Origin: Algisphaera agarilytica | Lineage (GTDB): Bacteria; Planctomycetota; Phycisphaerae; Phycisphaerales; Phycisphaeraceae | Reading direction: 5' to 3' | NCBI RefSeq assembly: GCF_014207595.1 | Contig: NZ_JACHGY010000001.1 | Coordinates: 868,001 to 932,000, forward strand | DNA: 64,000 nucleotides | In this document: positions 7,828 to 17,444 of the stretch, piece after piece | Numbering within the stretch: position 1 is the stretch's first letter | Layout: each line of letters begins with the position of its first letter | The notes under the pieces: generated by a model | The model's database searches: none | The model's input: the letters and a program-made list of their open reading frames with translations, nothing else | Told to the model about the DNA's origin: nothing | Program-made: the position numbers and the translations under genes

Positions 7828-9261
7828 ATGAAGCATTACGACGTCATCGTCATCGGCACCGGCCCCGCGGGGCAGAAGGGCGCGATCCAGGCCGCCAAGC
7901 TCGGCAAGAAGGTCGCCATCATCGAGAAGAACAACGTCCTCGGCGGGGCGCAGATCAACACAGGCACCATCCCGTCCAAGACGCTGCGCGAGGCCGTCAT
8001 CCAGCTCACCGGCACCAACCGCCGGGGGCTGTTCGGCGAGGCCTACCGCGTGAAGAAGAACATCACCGTGGCCGACCTCATGGCCGCGTCGCAGAACGTC
8101 ATCCGTCACGAGTGGGACGTCATCCGCGGCCAGTTCGAACGCAACAACATCGATCTGATCTGGGGCGCGGCCCACTTCGAGGGGCCCAACCTGTTGCAGA
8201 TCGTGCGTGAAAACGAAACCGAGATGCTCACCGCCGACAAGTTCCTCGTCGCGGTCGGCACCCGGCCCGCCCGGCCGGACAACATCCCGTTCAACGGCCG
8301 AACCGTGATGACCAGCGACGAGCTGCTCAAGCTCGACCGCCTGCCCAAGACCATGATCGTCGTCGGCGGCGGGGTCATCGGCACCGAGTACGCCTCGATC
8401 ATGGCGACGCTGGGCGTGCGCGTCACCCTCGTCGAGGGTCGGCACCAGGTGCTGGGCTTCCTCGACCAGGAAATCGCCGGGGCGTTCCAGTACTTCCTCC
8501 GCCAGGAGGGCATCACGCTGCGTCTGGGTGAAAAGGTCAGCGCGATCCGCGAGGTCGAGCACGACCGCGGCGTGGGCGACACCAACGGCAACGGCAAGGG
8601 CGAGCTGGTCCAGGCCGAGCTCGAGTCGGGCAAGAAGCTCCACGCCGAGACGCTGCTGTACGCCGTCGGCCGGCAGGGGGTCTGCGGCATCCTGGGCCTG
8701 GACAACGTGGGCATCACGTTCGACGACCGCGAACGTCTGAAAGTTACCGACAACTACCAGACCAACGTCGAGCACGTCTACGCGGCGGGCGACGTCATCG
8801 GCTTCCCCGCACTCGCTTCGACCTCCATGGAGCAGGGCCGGCGGGCGATCTGCCACGCGTTCGGCCAGGACGTGGGCAACTACAACACCGCCCTGTTCCC
8901 CTACGGCATCTACGCGGTGCCGGAGATCTCCATGGTCGGCAAGACCGAGGAGCAGCTCACCGAAGACGGCATCCCCTACGAAGCCGGCATCGCGGGGTAC
9001 AAGGAACTGGCCCGCGGCAAGATCCTCGGCGACGAGGACGGCATGCTCAAGATGCTGATCCACCAGGAAACCCACGAGATCCTCGGCGTCCACGTCATGG
9101 GCACCCAGGCCACCGAGCTGATCCACATCGGCCAGGCCGTGATGGCCCTCAACGGCACCGCCGAGTTCTTCATCAACAACGTGTTCAACTTCCCGACCCT
9201 CGCCGAGGCGTACAAGGTCGCGGCGTACAACGGGCTGAACAAGCTGGCGCACATCCGGTGA
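7828..9261 (+). CDS. sthA: Soluble pyridine nucleotide transhydrogenase
   Basis: A flavoprotein that moves hydride between NADPH and NAD+, balancing the two pools in the cytosol. It has 477 aa. The FAD-binding GTGPAGQKGA motif is at the N-terminus and the NAD(P)-binding VVGGGVIGTEYAS near residue 180. The redox disulfide of related disulfide reductases is missing: the segment reads INTGTIPSKTLREA, the diagnostic SthA pattern. The C-terminal dimerisation domain ends with FNFPTLAEAYKVAAYNGLN. An AGGGAT/AGGAAAG purine stretch precedes the ATG. It is a single gene; the lipoprotein downstream has its own promoter. Confidence 0.93.
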   Translation: MKHYDVIVIGTGPAGQKGAIQAAKLGKKVAIIEKNNVLGGAQINTGTIPSKTLREAVIQLTGTNRRGLFGEAYRVKKNITVADLMAASQNVIRHEWDVIRGQFERNNIDLIWGAAHFEGPNLLQIVRENETEMLTADKFLVAVGTRPARPDNIPFNGRTVMTSDELLKLDRLPKTMIVVGGGVIGTEYASIMATLGVRVTLVEGRHQVLGFLDQEIAGAFQYFLRQEGITLRLGEKVSAIREVEHDRGVGDTNGNGKGELVQAELESGKKLHAETLLYAVGRQGVCGILGLDNVGITFDDRERLKVTDNYQTNVEHVYAAGDVIGFPALASTSMEQGRRAICHAFGQDVGNYNTALFPYGIYAVPEISMVGKTEEQLTEDGIPYEAGIAGYKELARGKILGDEDGMLKMLIHQETHEILGVHVMGTQATELIHIGQAVMALNGTAEFFINNVFNFPTLAEAYKVAAYNGLNKLAHIR

Positions 9262-9294
9262 TCACTGAACGCCGGATTTCTCATCGGCATTTCA

Positions 9295-9323
9295 TTGATG
9301 GCCGATCGGGGCAGATTTATAAT
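9295..9323 (+). promoter_or_regulatory. Promoter placing transcription start at the ATG of the small lipoprotein gene
   Basis: TTGATG (9295-9300), a 17-nt spacer and a consensus TATAAT (9318-9323). Only 6 nt separate the -10 box from the ATG, so the predicted first base of the mRNA is the start codon or within 1-2 nt of it. Confidence 0.75.
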
Positions 9324-9329
9324 CCAGCC

Positions 9330-9575
9330 ATGAAACACACTCTCTACGGCGTCCTTCTTTCCGCGGCGGTTCTTCTCGGCACCGGGTGCACGTACTACGA
9401 GATTACCGATCCGACCACCGACAAGACCTACTACACCACCAACTGGGACCGCAAGGACAACAAGTCCGGCGTGATCCAGTTCAAGGACATGAAGTCCGGC
9501 AAGCAGGTCACCCTGACCAACGCCGAGGTCGGCGAGATCAAGGAAAAGCAGTACAAAGCCGCGATCAAGGACTGA
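9330..9575 (+). CDS. Small lipoprotein, function unknown
   Basis: An 81-aa protein with a lipoprotein signal peptide ending in LLGTGC (Cys20). The mature part is polar and Tyr/Lys/Thr-rich (TYYEITDP...TYYTTNWDR), with a central FKDMKSGKQVTLTNAEVGEIKE segment. The start at 9330 rather than an in-frame ATG at 9258 is chosen because only this one gives a signal peptide and because a near-perfect promoter ends 6 nt before it. I recognise no family. It is probably an envelope protein. Confidence 0.75.
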   Translation: MKHTLYGVLLSAAVLLGTGCTYYEITDPTTDKTYYTTNWDRKDNKSGVIQFKDMKSGKQVTLTNAEVGEIKEKQYKAAIKD

Positions 9576-9657
9576 TGGCCTTGCCGTCGTGTTGCCGCGC
9601 AACGCGAACCAGCGACGCGTGGCGTCGGTGCCAGCTGCAAACTCGACATACGCTCGT

Positions 9658-10890
9658 TTAATCGATGAGCGGGGCGTCCTGCTCGGGCGCTCCCGCGTCG
9701 ATCGGCTTTGCGGCGGTGATCTTGAGCATGCGGTTGAGCGAGAGCATCGCCTGACGCTGCGCCTCGGGGTGGACGCTGATCTGGTTAAGGACTTTGCCCT
9801 CGGCGAGGTGGTCGAGGATCCACAGCAGGTGCGGCAGGTCGATACGGTACATCGTAGTGCAGAGGCACTGGCACTCGCTGAGGATGCGGGCGGTCACGCC
9901 GCGCTCGGCCGCGGCGTTGCACAGCCGATTGACCAGGTGGACTTCGGTGGCGATCGCCCAACGGCTGCCGGGCTCGGCATTCTCGATCGCTTGGATGATG
10001 CCCTCGGTGCTGCCGGTCAGGTCCGCCTTCTGGCAGACCTCGTACGCACACTCGGGGTGGGCGATCACGGTGACGTCCGGCCACTCGGCGCGGAGTTGAT
10101 CGATGTGTTCGGGGCGGAACAGTTTGTGGACCGAGCAGTGGCCCTTCCACAGGATGAACGTGCTGTCGCGCAGCTGATCTTCGGTGCAGCCGCCGAGCCC
10201 ATCGGCATCGCGCGGGTCCCAGACGCACATCTGCGTCGCGGGGTCGAAGCCCGCCGCGGCGCCGGTGTTGCGGCCCAGGTGCTGGTCGGGCAGGAAGAGG
10301 ATCTTCACGGACTCGCCTTCGCCCAGCGGGGTCTCGCCGCCGGCCAGGGCCCAGTCGAAGATCTTGTCGCAGTTGGAGCTGGTGCACACCGCCCCGCCGT
10401 GGGCGCCGCAGAAGGCTTTGATGGCGGCGCTGGAGTTCATGTAGCAGACCGGGATCACGCGGACCTTGCCGGTGGTCTCGTCGAGCTTGGGCACGGGTTG
10501 GCCGAGCGTTTCGTGGATCGCTTCCCAGGCCTCGACGGTCTGGTCGTAGTCGGCCATGTCGGCCATGCTGCAGCCCGCGCCCAGGTCCGGCAGGATCACC
10601 GCCACGCCGTCGTCGGTGAGGATGTCGGCGGTCTCGGCCATGAAGTGGACGCCGCAGAAGACCACGTATTTCGCCCCCACCTTGCTGACCTGCTCGGCGG
10701 CGAGCTGGCTGAGCTTGAAGCTGTCGCCGGTGAAGTCGGCGAACTCGATGACGCCGTCCTGCTGGTAGTGGTGGCCCAGGATGACCAGGTCCGACCCGAG
10801 CTCGGCCTTGCGGGCGCGGATCGCCTCGGCGAGCTGGTCCTCGCTCATACGGGTGTAGCGGTCGGGGATTGCGGGCTGCCAAAGCTGCAT
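9658..10890 (-). CDS. nadA: Quinolinate synthase A
   Basis: Condenses iminoaspartate with dihydroxyacetone phosphate to make quinolinate in NAD synthesis, using a [4Fe-4S] cluster. The protein has 410 aa from the ATG at 10890, chosen because AAAGGA lies about 10 nt upstream; an ATG 24 nt further upstream is less likely. Typical features are ILGHHYQQDGVIEFAD, FCGVHFMAETA (cluster Cys), DLGAGCSMAD, HPECAYEV and SECQCLCTTMYR, each carrying conserved His or Cys residues. It is monocistronic; nadB and nadC are not in the window. Confidence 0.96.
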   Translation of the reverse strand: MQLWQPAIPDRYTRMSEDQLAEAIRARKAELGSDLVILGHHYQQDGVIEFADFTGDSFKLSQLAAEQVSKVGAKYVVFCGVHFMAETADILTDDGVAVILPDLGAGCSMADMADYDQTVEAWEAIHETLGQPVPKLDETTGKVRVIPVCYMNSSAAIKAFCGAHGGAVCTSSNCDKIFDWALAGGETPLGEGESVKILFLPDQHLGRNTGAAAGFDPATQMCVWDPRDADGLGGCTEDQLRDSTFILWKGHCSVHKLFRPEHIDQLRAEWPDVTVIAHPECAYEVCQKADLTGSTEGIIQAIENAEPGSRWAIATEVHLVNRLCNAAAERGVTARILSECQCLCTTMYRIDLPHLLWILDHLAEGKVLNQISVHPEAQRQAMLSLNRMLKITAAKPIDAGAPEQDAPLID

Positions 10891-11094
10891 CGAGTCGTCC
10901 TTTCGGGGTGACAAAATATCTTATCCGGACCCGGCCCGATTTTCGATCTTGCCCACGCTCCGATAACATCTAGTGGATTGAGCGGTCAAGGGCATTTCTC
11001 CACAAACTCGCGATCTCGTCGGAGTTTTTCCCATAAAGCCAGAGCCGTGTTCGCCCCGATACGAATTGAGGCGGACGCTCAATAGTAGTAATCG

Positions 11095-13173
11095 ATGTCT
11101 GTAGCCCACCCCCCCAGCCCGAAACACACGGCCAACGCCGAGCCCCGGCGCGACGCGGAGACTGCCGTGCCCGGGAAAAATTCGGGCCACCGGGCGATCC
11201 GGGTCTACACCTACTGCGCGTTGGCGCTGGCCTGCGTGGGGATGCTGGTGCTCAGCGGGGTCGAACTCAAGCTCCACCTGGAACTCAGCCATAAGCAGGA
11301 GCAGGTGCAGGAGATGGTCACGGGCCTCGGCCAGGTTCAGGAGTTGATCCACGCCGAGCGCATGCTGAATGAGTCGCTGCGTGGATTGCCTCGAACCGAG
11401 CAGCCGCTTGACGACCAGGAACCCTACCGCCTGTTCCAAGCTTTGCAGAGCGAGTTGGACATCAAGCAGGAGGCGTTCGCTCTTCCCGCTATCCATTTCC
11501 GAGAGATCGCGCTGCAGTTCACCGACGCGCAGGCGGAGGCGGCCGAGCACCGGGACCGGGCGTTGGAACTCATCTCGATGAAGGGCCAAATGAATCCGAC
11601 GCTGCGGAAGGCGGTGTCGCCGACGTTGGCCGAAGAGTTCGCCGCGCTGGACCAGATCGAAGACCAGATGGGTCTCTACGCCCTGCGTGCCTCGCAAGAA
11701 GTCAGCGACATCGTTCAGGAGCTCCAGCTCCAGTCCGACGGGGTGCGCGGCTGGATCTGGACGTTGTCGATCCTCATGATCAGCCTGCTCATCATCGGCG
11801 GCGCGGCGCTCAACGTCGTGCTCAGCCGGATCTTCCACGACATCCGACGGTCGCAGGAAGAAACCCAGCGCCAACACCTCGAACTCGAATCCACCCACCA
11901 GCAGGAAACCGAACTCCGCAAATCGCTCGACCGCGAACGGGCCATGCTCGAAACCGTGCTGGCGACCGTGCCCCTGGGCGTGTTCTGGAAGGACCGCGAC
12001 AGCGTCATCCTCGGGTACAACCGGGCGCACATCGCCATGTTCGGCCTCGACCACCCCGACCAGCTCATCGGCACCGGCGGGCCCGACGACCACGAGTCCT
12101 TCTCCGAGCAGCAGCTCGACGACTTCCGGCGAGACGACCTGCGGGTCATGAACTCCGGCCTGCCGCTGCTGGGTCTGGAGGAAGACATCGTCCGGGCCGA
12201 CGGCACCACCGTCTCGGTGATCACCAACAAGGTGCCCATGCGTGACGCCGAGGGCCAGGTCATCGGCGTGTTGGGTGCCTGCATGGACATCACCGAACGC
12301 AAGCAACTCGAACAGCAGCTGGCCCACGCCCAGAAGATGGAGTCCATCGGCCAACTCGCCGCGGGCGTCGCCCACGAGATCAACACCCCCACGCAGTTCG
12401 TCTCGGAAAACATGCGCTTCCTGGGGGAAGCGATCGAGAAGTTCCAGAAGTTGATCGATCAATACGAAGCCACCCTGGCGGTGGACCTCTCGGTGCCCGA
12501 CCGCGAGCAGAAGCAGGACGAGCTCCGCCAGCTCAAAGAAGACCTGGGGTACGGCTTCATCTACGACGAAGCGCCCAAAGCGGTGCACGAATCACTCGAA
12601 GGCCTCGAGCGCATCTGCAACATCGTCACCGCGATGCACGAGTATTCCCACCCCGGCGACTGCTCCGCGCACGACTTCGACCTCAACCGCGTCGTCAGTA
12701 CCTCGGCCACGGTCTGCCGCAACCGCTGGAAGTTCTTCGCCGAGATCGACTACGACCTCGCCGCGGACCTGCCCCCGGTCCACGGCCACGCCGGAGCCAT
12801 CGGCCAGGTCCTGATCAACCTGATCGTGAACGCCGCCGACGCCCTGGAAATCCACCAACCCCCGCAGGCCGACGGCCAACCCACCGGGCGTATCCGCCTC
12901 ACCACCCGCCAGACCCCCGAGTGGTTCGAGATCGTCGTCAGTGACAACGGCCCCGGCATCCCCGAGGAGATGCGGTCCCGCGTGTTTGACCCATTCTTCA
13001 CCACCAAAGACATCGGGCGGGGCTCGGGGCAGGGCTTGTCGATCACCCACAACGTGATCGTGAATGAACACCAGGGTGAGATCCACCTGCACAACAACCC
13101 CGACGGCGGAGCGTCCTTCACGCTCCGGCTGCCGGTCGCGCCGCCTCAGGAGGTAACCGGCGACGCCGCGTAA
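11095..13173 (+). CDS. Membrane sensor histidine kinase with PAS domain
   Basis: A 692-aa protein. TM1 is near residues 36-56 and TM2 near 220-245, bracketing a periplasmic helical sensor region rich in Gln/Glu. A PAS domain follows at about 285-400 (ATVPLGVFWKDRDSVILGYN; ACMDITERK closes it). The dimerisation/phosphoacceptor helix carries His427 in GVAHEINTP. The catalytic ATPase domain has the N-box NLIVNAADAL, DNGPGIPEEM and GSGQGLSITHNV. An insertion of about 60 residues separates the H-box from the ATPase core. The next gene encodes a response regulator 55 nt downstream, its likely partner. The ligand is unknown. Confidence 0.9.
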   Translation: MSVAHPPSPKHTANAEPRRDAETAVPGKNSGHRAIRVYTYCALALACVGMLVLSGVELKLHLELSHKQEQVQEMVTGLGQVQELIHAERMLNESLRGLPRTEQPLDDQEPYRLFQALQSELDIKQEAFALPAIHFREIALQFTDAQAEAAEHRDRALELISMKGQMNPTLRKAVSPTLAEEFAALDQIEDQMGLYALRASQEVSDIVQELQLQSDGVRGWIWTLSILMISLLIIGGAALNVVLSRIFHDIRRSQEETQRQHLELESTHQQETELRKSLDRERAMLETVLATVPLGVFWKDRDSVILGYNRAHIAMFGLDHPDQLIGTGGPDDHESFSEQQLDDFRRDDLRVMNSGLPLLGLEEDIVRADGTTVSVITNKVPMRDAEGQVIGVLGACMDITERKQLEQQLAHAQKMESIGQLAAGVAHEINTPTQFVSENMRFLGEAIEKFQKLIDQYEATLAVDLSVPDREQKQDELRQLKEDLGYGFIYDEAPKAVHESLEGLERICNIVTAMHEYSHPGDCSAHDFDLNRVVSTSATVCRNRWKFFAEIDYDLAADLPPVHGHAGAIGQVLINLIVNAADALEIHQPPQADGQPTGRIRLTTRQTPEWFEIVVSDNGPGIPEEMRSRVFDPFFTTKDIGRGSGQGLSITHNVIVNEHQGEIHLHNNPDGGASFTLRLPVAPPQEVTGDAA

Positions 13174-13228
13174 ATCGATAATTCCAAACCCCGCGTCGTA
13201 AGGGACGACGTTTCCGGAAACCATTTGT

Positions 13229-14422
13229 ATGACACGTATTCTGTTTGTTGATGATGAGATCAATGTGCTCAACGGCTTCCGCCGGACACTGGGGACGAAG
13301 TACAACTGCATCTTCGCCCAGGGCGCTGCCGAGGCGTTGTCCGAGCTCTGCCAGACCCCCGAGGTCGGCGTGGTCGTGACCGACATGCGCATGCCGGGGA
13401 TGGACGGCATCACGTTCATCAACCAAGCGCGGAAGATCACGCCCCACACGGTCTTCATCATGCTCACCGGCAACGCCGACGTGGAGACCGCCACGGACGC
13501 GGTCAACCGCGGCGAGATCTTCCGCTTCCTCGCCAAGCCTTGCCCGCCGGATGTGCTCCAACCCGCCATCGACGCGGCCATGCACCGCTACCTGCTGACC
13601 AGTGCCGAGCAGACCCTGCTCCGAAAAACGCTGACCGGGTCGGTACGGCTGCTCACCGAAATGCTCTGGCTGGCCAAGCCCGAACTCGCCGAGCACAACG
13701 GCCGGGTCCGGCGGACGGTGCGGCAGCTCGTCCAGCAGATGGAGCTGCACGACCCCTGGGCCCACGAGGTCGCCGCGCTGCTGAGTCAGATCGGCCGCTT
13801 CACCCTGCCCGACCACCTCACCAACGCCAGCGCGTCCAGCCTCGAAAACGAGGCCGACCTCCAGCTGCTGAACAGCCACCCCGCCCGCGCCGCGCAGATG
13901 CTCCGGCATATCCCGCGTCTGGAACTGCCGGGCAAAATCATTGAGCACGAGTTCGACGCCACCGAGCCCGGGGGCAAGCCCGCCGAGGCCATCGATGAGC
14001 AGATCCCGTTGTGGGGGGCGTGCGTCCTGCGCGTCGCCCTGGCTTTCGACGCGATCTACTCGGAGAACCCCAACGAGATCGAGGCCCGGCAAGCGGTGTA
14101 CGACCAGCTCCACGACGCCTGCCCCCTGACGACCAAAGCGTTGATCGAGATGCCCACCACCGAGTGCGAAGACAGCCCGGCCCAGCTACGCGTGCTCAAC
14201 ACCGACCAGCTCCAACCGGGCATGTTCTCCGCCGCACCCATCACGCTCTGCGACGGCCGGGTCCTCCTCGGGCGCGGGCGTGAACTCACCCAGCCGCTCA
14301 TCCTGCAGCTCCAGGTCCACGTCGAGCACGGCCTGCTCGCCGAGCCCCTCGACATCCTCGTGCCCGAAGCCGCCAACGACGACGACGGTGACGGTGACGA
14401 CGACCAGGCCCAGGCGGCCTGA
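13229..14422 (+). CDS. Response regulator with degenerate HD-GYP-like output domain
   Basis: A 397-aa protein. The N-terminal receiver domain has acidic pair Asp8-Asp9, phospho-acceptor Asp52 (VVVTDMRMPGMDG) and Lys103 (FLAKPCPP). After a linker, residues about 130-290 follow the helical pattern of HD-GYP/HDOD outputs, but the metal-binding HD of a canonical AALLHDIGK is replaced: the segment reads AALLSQIGR. Downstream, SHPARAAQML resembles the HP..G..ML helix. It therefore probably lacks cyclic-di-GMP phosphodiesterase activity and may act by protein contact. The tail is acidic (DDDGDGDDD). It probably forms a two-component system with the upstream kinase. Confidence 0.82.
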   Translation: MTRILFVDDEINVLNGFRRTLGTKYNCIFAQGAAEALSELCQTPEVGVVVTDMRMPGMDGITFINQARKITPHTVFIMLTGNADVETATDAVNRGEIFRFLAKPCPPDVLQPAIDAAMHRYLLTSAEQTLLRKTLTGSVRLLTEMLWLAKPELAEHNGRVRRTVRQLVQQMELHDPWAHEVAALLSQIGRFTLPDHLTNASASSLENEADLQLLNSHPARAAQMLRHIPRLELPGKIIEHEFDATEPGGKPAEAIDEQIPLWGACVLRVALAFDAIYSENPNEIEARQAVYDQLHDACPLTTKALIEMPTTECEDSPAQLRVLNTDQLQPGMFSAAPITLCDGRVLLGRGRELTQPLILQLQVHVEHGLLAEPLDILVPEAANDDDGDGDDDQAQAA

Positions 14423-14484
14423 GCCGCTGGACGCTGCGTTCTGTGGACTAAACACAATGGGTTGCACGGAGCGTTCGTTCCGCT

Positions 14485-16374
14485 TTACCCCGTGCCCGAT
14501 AGCTTGCGCACGGTCTGGTCGAAGCCTTTGACCATGCCAACGATCATCGCGTAGACGATCATGCTGTAGCCCGCCGCCGCGAACAGGGCCGCCAGGGCCA
14601 GCGAGACCCGGCCGAAGATTTCGCCCTCGCCGGCAAACCCATCCACGCGGTCCCACGGGTTGATCAGCATCGCCGTGTTCGTCGCCGGGCTGAATCCGTT
14701 GACCACCGGGCCGATCAATGCGGTGGTCCCCAGCCCCGACCAGCCACACAGCCCCATCACCAGCACAACCGCGCCGATGATCCCCACCGTGGGCACGACC
14801 GCGCCGAGCACGCCCTTGGCCTTCAGGCTCCACGCCATCCCCGACGCCACACACAGCGCGATGAACGGCACGAGCATTAGCGCCAGCCACAGCCCCACCT
14901 CCGGCAGGATCAACGGCGTGTCCGGATACGCCCCGCCGTCGAGGCCGTAGTACGTAAAGGCCGTTTGAGACCAGCCCATGATGTTGCCCGCCAAGGCGTA
15001 CGTGCTCACGCCGACGATCGTGAGCACCGGCACCGCGATCATCAGGCTCAGGAACCGCACCAGCCCCCGCAGCTTGCCCCAGATGTACTGCTTGGGCGTG
15101 ACGGGCGTGGTCAGCATGATGTCCAGCGTCCCGTCTTCGCGCTCCCGGCTGACGCACCCCGCGCTCATGTAGATCGCCACCAGTGTCACCACCGCGACCT
15201 CCAGCACCAGCAGGATGGTCAGCAACCGGTGGAACACCTCGTGCGGCGGCAGGTAGCCCCCGCCGGCGGTCTGCGAGGCGGGGATCTGTGGCAGTCGGTT
15301 GGTGTGGTACAGCCACACCAACAGGCCCGCGCCCGCCCAACCCAGCAGCGCAAAGCCGTAGCGTCCGAGGATGCCGCCGAACATCTTGCCGCGGGTGTTC
15401 GCCTCGCGCCAAGCGATGGGGTTGCCCGTGACCTGACGCGGGGCGTGGGTCCGCTCGTCACGGCTGATCCGCAGCGCCCGCTTGAGCGAGATCAGCCACT
15501 TCGCCTCGCCCTGCCCCACCTGACGCAGCCCCAGCGCACAGCCCAGCACCATCAGCACGCTCCCGCCCAAGGTCCAGGCGACAAAGGCCGCGAAGGGTGA
15601 GCCGAGGAAGAAACGCAGCGGTGCCGGGTAGTCCACCAAGGCCTCGGCTGGGGGCGGGGTGTAGTCGCTCAGCAGCGACGACTCGAGCACCAGGATCGGG
15701 TGCAGCGAAGTCAGCCAAGTGGTGTAGGGCTCGGGGTCGAGGATCCGCACCAGACCGCGGTCCAACGCATAGAGCCCGACCAGGTACGCCATGATCCCGA
15801 TCACGAAAACGAACACCGCCTTGCGCCCGCCGGCACGCAAGACGCTCAGCGTCACCGCCACGCTGCCGACGAACACCGCGGTGCACCCCGCCACCGCAAA
15901 CGCCATGAGCACCGACCCCGTCCGCACCCCGCCGAAGACCAGCACCACCGCGAACAGCGGCAGCCCGCTGAGCAATAGCGCCAACACGAAGAACAGCCGC
16001 CCCGCCAACGAGCCCAGCACGATCTGCAGGTTCGTCAACGGCGTGGTCAGCAAAATGTTGTACGTCTTGCCCGACTGCTCCGACGCGATCGCCCCGGCCA
16101 TGAACAACGGCGCGAGCAGACACACCCCGAGCACCTGGCCGTAGGCGATAAACCGGAACACCTGCGAGCCCGCTTTGGCGAGTTCGCCCAGGCTCACATC
16201 CGACGACATCCCCGGCCCGGCGAGCAAGCCGATCACCACGAGGATCACCAGCAACCCCAGGTAGCCCATGCGGACAAACATGTGCTGCATCCGCCGCGAA
16301 CCGCCCTCGACGATCCGCACCACCATCGGGTTGCCCGGCCCCAGCCTCCAGAAATATCGACCCACTGCTTGCAT
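14485..16374 (-). CDS. ABC-2 type transporter permease, large form
   Basis: A 629-aa integral membrane protein. A first block has about six TM helices (GYLGLLVILVVIGLLAGPG, then FMAGAIASEQSGKTYNILLT and others). It is followed by a cytoplasmic stretch and a second block that repeats the pattern (SAGCVSREREDGTLDIMLTT, followed by helices). The two segments with E(Q/R)..GT..ILLTTP are the characteristic ABC-2 permease motif, here present twice, so the protein looks like a fused tandem permease. No ATPase is adjacent, so its partner must be elsewhere. The start has a TACGAT hexamer 7 nt upstream and no Shine-Dalgarno. Confidence 0.8.
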   Translation of the reverse strand: MQAVGRYFWRLGPGNPMVVRIVEGGSRRMQHMFVRMGYLGLLVILVVIGLLAGPGMSSDVSLGELAKAGSQVFRFIAYGQVLGVCLLAPLFMAGAIASEQSGKTYNILLTTPLTNLQIVLGSLAGRLFFVLALLLSGLPLFAVVLVFGGVRTGSVLMAFAVAGCTAVFVGSVAVTLSVLRAGGRKAVFVFVIGIMAYLVGLYALDRGLVRILDPEPYTTWLTSLHPILVLESSLLSDYTPPPAEALVDYPAPLRFFLGSPFAAFVAWTLGGSVLMVLGCALGLRQVGQGEAKWLISLKRALRISRDERTHAPRQVTGNPIAWREANTRGKMFGGILGRYGFALLGWAGAGLLVWLYHTNRLPQIPASQTAGGGYLPPHEVFHRLLTILLVLEVAVVTLVAIYMSAGCVSREREDGTLDIMLTTPVTPKQYIWGKLRGLVRFLSLMIAVPVLTIVGVSTYALAGNIMGWSQTAFTYYGLDGGAYPDTPLILPEVGLWLALMLVPFIALCVASGMAWSLKAKGVLGAVVPTVGIIGAVVLVMGLCGWSGLGTTALIGPVVNGFSPATNTAMLINPWDRVDGFAGEGEIFGRVSLALAALFAAAGYSMIVYAMIVGMVKGFDQTVRKLSGTG

Positions 16375-16463
16375 CGTCCATATCGTAGCGGCATCGAGCG
16401 GCCGCTTGAAGCCTTGTCGCAGGTTCGAGAATGGCCATCACATTTTCAGGCTGAGCCAATGAT

Positions 16464-16529
16464 GTAGGTCAGGTCTTCGACCTGACAGTGTAAGACCGCA
16501 GGCCGTGTCAGGTCGAAGACCTGACCTAC
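16464..16529. repeat. Composite palindromic element, 24-bp perfect inverted repeat
   Basis: The arms 16464-16487 and 16506-16529 are exact inverted copies (GTAGG...CCTAC termini) separated by 18 nt. Each arm also folds on itself (TCAGGTC-TTC-GACCTGA). It lies between the ABC permease start and the pxpC stop. It has the same two-hairpin architecture as elements at 25203 and 29102. Confidence 0.85.
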
Positions 16530-16568
16530 GCAGCGAGCCGTTGCCGCGGAGGTGGAAGATGATTATGC

Positions 16569-17444
16569 CTATATCGGGAAGCCAGCCAACAACGCCGCCA
16601 AGTCGTCTTCGCGCTGCCGAAACAACGCCAAGGCCTGCTCAGCCGACACCAACCTGAACCGCAGCGCCTGCCCGGGCTGGTACTGCGACAACCGATCGAG
16701 ATCGACATCGATCACGGTGGCGATGCGCGGATAGCCGCCCAAGGTGGGGCGCTGGCGAAGCAGGACCAACGGGCCGGTCGGCGTGAGTTGCACGGTGCCG
16801 TCGGCAACGGGGCCCGAGGTGATCTCGGCGGGTTGGGCCGTGGGCATCGCCGAGACATCATTCGCCGTGGGTCCCAGCCGGAGGCCGACATCGCTCATCT
16901 CCCGCGTCAGCTGCCACGCCCGGCCCCACATCGCATCAGGATCCGCCAGGCTGTCGTGCTCCGGGCCCGGGGTCACCCGGATCGCGCCGTCAGCGTCTGC
17001 GGTGTTGCAAATGTCTTCGAACGGCGGCCGGCTGCGCCCCGCGACATCGCTTGAATCCTCCGTGCCCTCGGGTCGCACACACACATACGTTCGCAGCCCA
17101 CGACTGCTCCGCCCCAGCACCAAACGATCCCCTGCTTCGGCGCGATACACCACCGCGTGCCGCAACGCCGATTCATCCGAGTTGTCGCGACGCACCAGCC
17201 GCACCCGATCACGCGGCGCCCCCGATAACACGAAACAACTCGGCCCGGCGAAACGCACCTCAGACAGGTGCACCACCTCGAGTGCCGGGGCGTATCGCTC
17301 CTGGCCGAGCATCGCGTTGCCCACCCACACCGCAAAGCGATCCATCGGGCCGCCCGGCGCATGGCCCAGGTCCTGCCGGCCGTACGCCGGGGCCGACACC
17401 ACCCGGCACAACCCGCCCGCGTCGTAGTCCAGGCACAGCGTCAC
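16569..17444 (-). CDS. pxpC: 5-oxoprolinase subunit C (biotin-dependent carboxylase-like domain)
   Basis: A subunit of the ATP-dependent 5-oxoprolinase PxpABC, which opens 5-oxoproline to glutamate in the cytosol. The protein is 291 aa from the GTG at 17444, which overlaps the pxpA stop (GTGA), so translation is coupled; a longer reading to 17537 would run into pxpA without family similarity. Family hallmarks are GRQDLGHAPGGPMDRFA near the N-terminus, ALEVVHLS, RPTLGGYPRIATV and the C-terminal FRLVSAEQAL. The order pxpB-pxpA-pxpC is intact. Confidence 0.88.
   Translation of the reverse strand: MTLCLDYDAGGLCRVVSAPAYGRQDLGHAPGGPMDRFAVWVGNAMLGQERYAPALEVVHLSEVRFAGPSCFVLSGAPRDRVRLVRRDNSDESALRHAVVYRAEAGDRLVLGRSSRGLRTYVCVRPEGTEDSSDVAGRSRPPFEDICNTADADGAIRVTPGPEHDSLADPDAMWGRAWQLTREMSDVGLRLGPTANDVSAMPTAQPAEITSGPVADGTVQLTPTGPLVLLRQRPTLGGYPRIATVIDVDLDRLSQYQPGQALRFRLVSAEQALALFRQREDDLAALLAGFPI

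Noticed and set aside
7810-9252. 480-codon open frame antisense to sthA
   Set aside because: Mirrors the codon bias of sthA; no domain, no start signal.
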